A program made the position numbers and the translations under genes. Under the pieces are notes generated by a model. The model was not told the origin of the DNA. It ran no database searches and saw only the letters and a program-made list of their open reading frames with translations. This document shows positions 5,157-9,652 of a stretch of 9,652 nucleotides of DNA, in pieces (within the stretch, counting starts at the first letter, position 1; each line of letters opens with the position of its first letter). Origin of the DNA: Ruminococcaceae bacterium UBA2656 (GTDB lineage Bacteria; Bacillota; Clostridia; Oscillospirales; Acutalibacteraceae); assembly GCA_002359465.1 (NCBI GenBank), contig DENA01000008.1:22018-31669 (forward strand), in the 5' to 3' direction.

Positions 5157-6293
5157 TTGGGTGAGATATATCTTGATAATTCCTCCACCACCATGGTTTG
5201 CAGAGAGGCCGCTGATAAAGTGATGGAGATGATGACAGAAAATTACGGAAACCCCTCCAGCCTTCACACAAAAGGCTTTTACGCCGAGCAGGAGCTTACT
5301 GCGGCAAGGCAGGAAATCGCCGCCGTGCTGGGTGTTCAGCAGGAAGAAATCTATTTTACCTCCGGCGGGACGGAAAGCAACAACCTTGCGCTGTTCGGCG
5401 CGGCGCACGCAATGAGCAGACGGGGAAACCACATTGTCACCACCATGATCGAGCATCCGTCCGTTATCAACGTGATGAAGCAGCTTGAAAAAGAAGGCTT
5501 TTCCGTTACTTACCTGAAACCGGACGGCTGCGGAAAAATCCGGACGGAACAGGTGTTCCGCGCCGTAACGCCCCGGACGGTTTTAGTAAGCATGATGTGC
5601 GTAAACAACGAAGTCGGCAGCATCCTGCCGCTGGAAGCGGTTTCCGCCGCGATTGCCGCCGCAAAAGCCCCCGCGCTTTTTCATGTGGACGCGGTGCAGG
5701 CTTTTGGTAAAATGCCGATAAAACCGGGCAGACTAAAAATCGATCTGCTGAGCATGAGCGCGCATAAGATTCATGGTCCGAAAGGCGTGGGCGCCCTGTA
5801 TCTGCGGAAAGGCATCCATATCGTTCCACGCACGTACGGCGGCGGGCAGGAAAAAGACATCCGCCCCGGAACGGAAAGCGCTCCGCTGATCGCAGGCTTC
5901 GGCGCCGCGGTCAAGGCGCTGCCGGAAACCGGATTCCAGCTTGAAGCAATGGCAAACCTCAGCGCATACTGCCGGGAAAGGCTGCGCGGGATTGACGGCG
6001 TAATTCTCAACTCGCCCGACGACGCGCTGCCCTATATCGTCAATTTCTCCACCGGCGGCGTGAGGGCCGAAACCATGCTGCACTATCTTGCCGGTAAAGA
6101 AATCTACGTTTCTTCCGGTTCCGCGTGCTCCAAGGGAAAAGCAAGCCACGTTTTAACCGCTATGGGGCTGCCCCGCGAACGGATCGCTTCCTCCCTGCGG
6201 CTCAGCTTTTCCCGCTACAACACCGCCGGGGACATCGACCGTCTGGCGGACGCATTAGAAGAAGGCCTGGCAAGGCTGACCAAAAAACCGTAA
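5157..6293 (+). CDS. Cysteine desulfurase (NifS/IscS family), likely sulfur donor to ThiI
   Basis: 378 aa from the TTG start, the normal family length. It is a PLP enzyme that takes sulfur from L-cysteine, releasing alanine and forming a protein persulfide. Residues are numbered from the TTG. IYLDNSSTT (4-12) is the family N-terminus. TSGGTESNN (68-76) binds the cofactor phosphate. H100 in IEHPSV stacks on the PLP ring, and D178/Q181 in HVDAVQ contact the cofactor. The Schiff-base lysine is K204 in SAHKIHGPKG. RPGTE (236-240) binds substrate. The catalytic cysteine is C324 in SSGSACS, on a long IscS-type loop. All key residues are present. The next gene, thiI, is 13 bp downstream in the same transcription unit. 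In Bacillus subtilis a dedicated desulfurase (NifZ) is likewise encoded beside ThiI and supplies sulfur for 4-thiouridine in tRNA, so that is the inferred role. No iscU or other Fe-S scaffold gene is nearby, which argues against a main role in Fe-S assembly. Confidence 0.93.
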   Translation: MGEIYLDNSSTTMVCREAADKVMEMMTENYGNPSSLHTKGFYAEQELTAARQEIAAVLGVQQEEIYFTSGGTESNNLALFGAAHAMSRRGNHIVTTMIEHPSVINVMKQLEKEGFSVTYLKPDGCGKIRTEQVFRAVTPRTVLVSMMCVNNEVGSILPLEAVSAAIAAAKAPALFHVDAVQAFGKMPIKPGRLKIDLLSMSAHKIHGPKGVGALYLRKGIHIVPRTYGGGQEKDIRPGTESAPLIAGFGAAVKALPETGFQLEAMANLSAYCRERLRGIDGVILNSPDDALPYIVNFSTGGVRAETMLHYLAGKEIYVSSGSACSKGKASHVLTAMGLPRERIASSLRLSFSRYNTAGDIDRLADALEEGLARLTKKP

Positions 6294-6306
6294 CAGGAGA
6301 ATTTGA

Positions 6307-7482
6307 ATGGATGAAATCATATTAATAAAATTGGGTGAAATGGTCTTGAAAGGCTTGAACCGGAATGTTTTTGAGGCGGCCCTGCTCCGGAATATCCGGC
6401 GCCGTTTGAATCATCTGGGCGGCTTTGACGTAAAAACCGCCCAGTCAACCGTTTATGTCACCCCGCACGACGGAGCGGATCTGGACGCCGCGGTGGAAAA
6501 GGTTTCCAAAATCTTTGGAATCGCCGCATTTTCGCGCGCCTGCGTTGTCAAAAAAGAGATGCCCGCCATTCTGGAGGCGTCCGCCGAATACCTAAAGCCG
6601 GAGCTGCTGGCCGCGAAAAGCTTTAAGGTGGAAACGAAGCGGGCCGATAAGATTTTTCCCCTGAAATCGCCGGAAATTTCTGCGCAGGTAGGTGAATACC
6701 TGCTGGAACGGTACCCTCACCTGCTTGTCGACGTGCACAACCCGGACATCACCGTGCGGGTGGAGGTGCGCGACTTCGGAGCCTATGTTCACGGACAGGC
6801 ACTGCGGGGCGCGGGAGGAATTCCGGTCGGAACCGGCGGAAACGCCGCCATTCTCATCAGCGGCGGAATCGACAGCCCGGTCGCCGCGTGGGCCATGGCA
6901 AAGCGCGGACTGGAACTTACCGCAATCCACTTTGCCAGCCCGCCCTACACTAGCGAGCGCGCGGAGCAGAAGGTGGTCGATCTTTTGACCCGCGTAAGCG
7001 AATACGCAGGCAGGATGAATATGTTTACCGTGCCTTTCGCAAGGGTGCAGGAAGAAATCATGGCGAAATGTCCGGAGGACCTCTTTACCATTATCATGCG
7101 CCGGTTTATGATGCGCGTGAGCGAAAGAATCGCCCGCAGGGAACACTGCTCCGCGCTGATTACCGGCGAAAGCCTTGGGCAGGTGGCAAGCCAGACCCTG
7201 CAGGCGATCGTCTGCACCGACGAAGCGGCCGGCATGCCGGTGCTGCGCCCGCTGATCGGGATGGACAAGGTGGAAATTATCGGCATCTCGCGCAGAATCG
7301 ATACTTTTGACATCTCCATAGAGCCGTTTGAGGACTGCTGCACCGTGTTCACGCCGAAGCATCCGCGCACACGCCCCATCCTGCGGGAGGTTCTGGAGGC
7401 GGAGCAGGCGCTGGACTGTGAAGCTTTGACTGAAGAATGCGTCAACAACGTAAAACTTACAAAAATTTATCCGAATAAATAA
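6307..7482 (+). CDS. thiI: tRNA 4-thiouridine synthase ThiI (rhodanese-less type)
   Basis: 391 aa, ATG start, with AGGAG seven bases upstream. ThiI adenylates U8 of tRNA and replaces its oxygen with sulfur to make s4U, a near-UV sensor; in some bacteria it also helps make the thiamine thiazole. The N-terminal ferredoxin-like and THUMP domains (about 1-165) are followed by GIPVGT (171-176). The PP-loop ATP-pyrophosphatase domain opens with LISGGIDSPVAAW (183-195) and continues through ITGESLGQVASQT (285-297). FEDCCTVFTPKHP (341-353) contains the cysteine (C344 or C345) equivalent to the catalytic Cys344 of E. coli ThiI. The C-terminal rhodanese domain of the E. coli enzyme is absent, as in Bacillus, so the sulfur must come directly from a desulfurase, presumably the upstream gene. 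It is the second gene of the operon and cinA follows after 11 bp. I see no TPP riboswitch, which weakens a link to thiamine regulation. Confidence 0.96.
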   Translation: MDEIILIKLGEMVLKGLNRNVFEAALLRNIRRRLNHLGGFDVKTAQSTVYVTPHDGADLDAAVEKVSKIFGIAAFSRACVVKKEMPAILEASAEYLKPELLAAKSFKVETKRADKIFPLKSPEISAQVGEYLLERYPHLLVDVHNPDITVRVEVRDFGAYVHGQALRGAGGIPVGTGGNAAILISGGIDSPVAAWAMAKRGLELTAIHFASPPYTSERAEQKVVDLLTRVSEYAGRMNMFTVPFARVQEEIMAKCPEDLFTIIMRRFMMRVSERIARREHCSALITGESLGQVASQTLQAIVCTDEAAGMPVLRPLIGMDKVEIIGISRRIDTFDISIEPFEDCCTVFTPKHPRTRPILREVLEAEQALDCEALTEECVNNVKLTKIYPNK

Positions 7483-7493
7483 CGGAGGGAATT

Positions 7494-8768
7494 ATGAACG
7501 CTGAAATTATTTCTGTGGGAACCGAGCTTTTGCTCGGCCATACGATTAATACCGATGCCTCCTATGTGGCGCGCGAGCTTTCCACCATCGGCGTTAACCT
7601 TTTGTTTGCCGGAACCGTGGGCGACAACGTGCCCCGGCTGAAGGAAACGCTGGAAAGCGCGCTTCAGCGCAGCGACCTTGTGATAACGACAGGCGGCCTG
7701 GGGCCCACCGGCGACGACCTGACCAAGGAAACCATTGCCGAAACGGCCGGAAAAAAGCTTGTGCTGCATCAGGAAAGCATGGACAGAATTATTCGATATT
7801 TCAAAGGAAGGGCGGTCGGTGAAACACAGGAGAAACAGGCAATGCTCCCCGAGGGCTGCACCGTGTTCCCCAACGACCACGGCACCGCGCCGGGATGCGG
7901 GTTTGAAACCGACGCTGGCAAAACCATCATCATGCTGCCCGGCCCGCCTTCCGAACTGCTTCCCATGCTGAAAAATTACGCCATTCCCTACCTGACAAGG
8001 AATGACAAAGCGGTGATTGTTTCAAAAATCGTCCGCGTTTTCGGTCTGGGGGAGGGCTTTGTCGCCGAACAGATCGCGGATCTGACGGACTGCGCCAACC
8101 CGACGGCGGCGACCTACGCCAAGGACGGCGAAATGTTCGTGCGCGTTACCGCGCGGGCGGAGAACGAGGAAAAAGCGGAAGCTATGTGCGCCCCCGTTGT
8201 GGAGGAGCTGAAAAAGCGTTTCAGTGAGTTTATCTACGGAATCGACGTGGAAAGCCTGGAAGAGGTCGTCGTCACGGAGCTCGGCAGGCGCGGCCTGCGC
8301 CTTGCCACGGCGGAATCCTGCACGGGCGGGCTGCTTTCCAAGCGGATCACCGATATTGTGGGAGCCAGCAAGGTGTTCCAGATGGGCGCCGTTACCTACG
8401 CGAATGAAATCAAGACGCTTCTGCTCGGCGTGCCCGAACCGACTCTGAAGCAGTACGGCGCGGTCAGTGAACAGACTGCGCGCGCCATGGCGGAAGGCGT
8501 AAGGGAAAAATCCGGCAGCGAGCTGGGCATCGGCATTACCGGAATCGCGGGGCCGGACGGCGGCACGGCGGAAAAGCCCGTCGGCCTGATCTATATCGCG
8601 CTTTGCGACGGAAAGCACACGTGGGTGCGCAAAATGCAGCGCGCCGGCGCTTCCAAGGGCCGCGAATACCTGCGGAATCTGGCCACATCCAACGCGCTTG
8701 ACATGGTGCGTCGCTATCTGGCCGGAATAGGCGGGCTGGAAGAAGCCGCCTATTCGAAGAAAAATTAA
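7494..8768 (+). CDS. cinA: CinA: MoCF-type domain fused to NMN deamidase (competence/damage-inducible protein)
   Basis: 424 aa, ATG start, with GGAGGG five bases upstream; this is the full two-domain length. The N-terminal MoCF/COG1058 domain (about 1-170), related to molybdopterin-binding proteins and reported to have ADP-ribose pyrophosphatase activity in some homologues, shows GTELLLG (9-15), TTGGLGPTGDDLT (65-77) and LPGPPSE (148-154). A linker leads to the C-terminal PncC-type domain (about 255-415) with ATAESCTGGLLSKR (271-284), TYANEIK (301-307), GITGIAGPDGG (347-357) and KPVGLIYIA (361-369). By comparison with PncC, S275, Y302 and K307 are the likely active-site residues that deamidate NMN to nicotinate mononucleotide for NAD recycling. 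In Bacillus and streptococci cinA is often next to recA and linked to competence. Here it sits instead between thiI and a sortase, so a housekeeping pyridine-nucleotide role is the safer inference. No SOS box or competence box is visible in the 11-bp gap upstream. Confidence 0.96.
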   Translation: MNAEIISVGTELLLGHTINTDASYVARELSTIGVNLLFAGTVGDNVPRLKETLESALQRSDLVITTGGLGPTGDDLTKETIAETAGKKLVLHQESMDRIIRYFKGRAVGETQEKQAMLPEGCTVFPNDHGTAPGCGFETDAGKTIIMLPGPPSELLPMLKNYAIPYLTRNDKAVIVSKIVRVFGLGEGFVAEQIADLTDCANPTAATYAKDGEMFVRVTARAENEEKAEAMCAPVVEELKKRFSEFIYGIDVESLEEVVVTELGRRGLRLATAESCTGGLLSKRITDIVGASKVFQMGAVTYANEIKTLLLGVPEPTLKQYGAVSEQTARAMAEGVREKSGSELGIGITGIAGPDGGTAEKPVGLIYIALCDGKHTWVRKMQRAGASKGREYLRNLATSNALDMVRRYLAGIGGLEEAAYSKKN

Positions 8769-8783
8769 ACAGGGGGTGTTGTC

Positions 8784-9652
8784 ATGAAGCCGCAGGACGA
8801 AAACCGCACCGGAAAAAGACTCCCTTTCTACCGCACTCTGCTTCCCTGGAAGGGCGACAGCAGAAGGCTGATCGTTCAAAAATCCGTCAGTCTGGCCGCC
8901 GTCTGCGTTTTTCTTGGCTGCGCCCTGTATCTGATTTGGGAACTGGCGGTCCTTCCGGCAGCCGCTGACGCGGAGCAGCAGGATATTAAGAACATTTACT
9001 ATTCTTCAAGCTCCGAAACGGGGAGCAGCCCGCCCGCCTCAAGCACGCCGGAACGCGGCCCCCAGGGAAAACTGATGTCCTTTCTGGAGCTGCAGAAGGT
9101 CAACCCGTCCATCGTGGGCTGGATCAAGGTTCCCAATACCATCATCGACCTGCCGGTCTTGCAGGCGACAAAAAAAGACCCGGAATATTATCTGACGCAC
9201 GACTACCTCAACCGATATTCCGGATACGGCAGTATTTTTGCGGACGCAAACTGCTCCGTGGAAAAAGGCAAGTCGCGCAGCATTGTGCTGTACGGCCATT
9301 CCCTCAATTCCGGCCGTATGTTTACTCAGCTTAACCGATATAAAAAGCTGGATTTTTACAAGAGCACCCCGGTATTCAGCTTTGATACCGTGGACAGCAA
9401 GTCGCAGTGGAAAATCATATCGGTTTTCCTAACAAACACCCTGCCGGAACAGGGAAAACCGTTCAATTATTTGAAGACCGCTTTTAAAAATGACAGAGAT
9501 TTTCTGAATTTTGTCTATCAGATGCGCATCCGCTCCATTTACGACACCGGCGTCAGCTTTAGCAAGGACGACAGTATCGTGCTGCTTTCGACCTGCTCCT
9601 ACGAATTCACCGATTTCCGGGAGGTCGTGGTCGCGCGCAGGGTGCGCGATCC
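8784..9652 (+). CDS. srtB: Class B sortase, nearly complete but cut by the right edge
   Basis: 289 codons are visible. The start is ATG, with AGGGGG seven bases upstream and 15 bp after cinA. A basic cytoplasmic N-terminus (1-33) precedes a single membrane anchor at about 34-57. A polar, Ser/Pro-rich linker (about 64-95) leads into the extracellular sortase barrel. FLELQKVNPSIVGWIKVPNT (100-119) is the class B opening. LYGHSLNSGRMF (169-180) holds the catalytic His172. LLSTCSYEF (267-275) holds the nucleophile Cys271, and R279 in DFREVVVARRV (277-287) is the likely catalytic Arg. The protein should end within a few residues of the window edge. Sortases cut a sorting signal and join surface proteins to peptidoglycan or to each other; class B enzymes usually recognise NPXTG- or (S/P)PXTG-like motifs. 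No protein with such a signal is encoded in this window, so its substrate is elsewhere. It is a pilin-type (class C) enzyme only if the unseen end has a second membrane helix, which I do not expect. Confidence 0.93.
   Translation, partial: MKPQDENRTGKRLPFYRTLLPWKGDSRRLIVQKSVSLAAVCVFLGCALYLIWELAVLPAAADAEQQDIKNIYYSSSSETGSSPPASSTPERGPQGKLMSFLELQKVNPSIVGWIKVPNTIIDLPVLQATKKDPEYYLTHDYLNRYSGYGSIFADANCSVEKGKSRSIVLYGHSLNSGRMFTQLNRYKKLDFYKSTPVFSFDTVDSKSQWKIISVFLTNTLPEQGKPFNYLKTAFKNDRDFLNFVYQMRIRSIYDTGVSFSKDDSIVLLSTCSYEFTDFREVVVARRVRD

Noticed and set aside
6592..7362. 256-codon open frame opposite thiI
   Set aside because: Antisense to conserved THUMP and PP-loop coding sequence, with no start signal or known motif.
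8022..8879. 285-codon open frame opposite cinA and the sortase start
   Set aside because: It crosses the junction of two well-supported genes on the other strand and encodes low-similarity, His/Arg-rich sequence typical of antisense shadows.
1..9652. CRISPR arrays, tRNA/rRNA genes, insertion sequences or phage genes
   Set aside because: No regularly spaced repeats, cloverleaf or rRNA-like segments, transposase motifs or terminal inverted repeats were found. The genes are densely packed and of housekeeping or envelope type.

Overview
The window looks like chromosomal DNA from a low-to-mid-GC Gram-positive bacterium of the class Clostridia. An Oscillospirales/Ruminococcaceae-type genome is my best guess. 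The reasons are strong GGAGG ribosome binding sites, GTG and TTG starts, a VanW protein with a Ser/Pro-rich tail, a class B sortase, a UgtP-type diacylglycerol glucosyltransferase, and a rhodanese-less ThiI paired with its own cysteine desulfurase. No mobile element, tRNA, rRNA or CRISPR array was found.

Left arm (1-3107, minus strand). A membrane-anchored VanW/G5-like envelope protein (1452-3107) is followed by an intrinsic terminator (1405-1441). Then come a family 2 glycosyltransferase (275-1306) and the N-terminus of a likely flippase-like (UPF0104/LPG-synthase-type) membrane protein that runs off the left edge (1-250). The last two are 24 bp apart and look co-transcribed.

Centre (3108-5156). 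A 294-bp divergent intergenic region carries a minus-strand promoter for the VanW gene, with tandem repeats and an inverted repeat around it. It also carries an extended -10 promoter for a plus-strand diacylglycerol glucosyltransferase (3402-4523), whose leader is about 110 nt. That gene converges on a Fur-family repressor (4566-4985, minus) across a bidirectional terminator (4522-4557). The repressor is in turn divergent from the right-hand operon across a short two-promoter region with a 9-bp inverted repeat.

Right arm (5157-9652, plus strand). Four genes are packed with gaps of 13, 11 and 15 bp: a cysteine desulfurase (TTG start), thiI (4-thiouridine synthase), cinA (MoCF plus NMN-deamidase domains) and a class B sortase cut by the right edge. 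The first two form a known functional pair: the desulfurase supplies persulfide sulfur to ThiI for tRNA thiolation. CinA and the sortase are not obviously related to that job.

Every gene falls in a recognised family, and I see no convincing previously undescribed system. The points most worth checking are the regulatory architecture of the two divergent intergenic regions, the possible control of the desulfurase operon by the Fur-family neighbour, the mixed tRNA-thiolation/sortase operon, and a small leader ORF before the glucosyltransferase.
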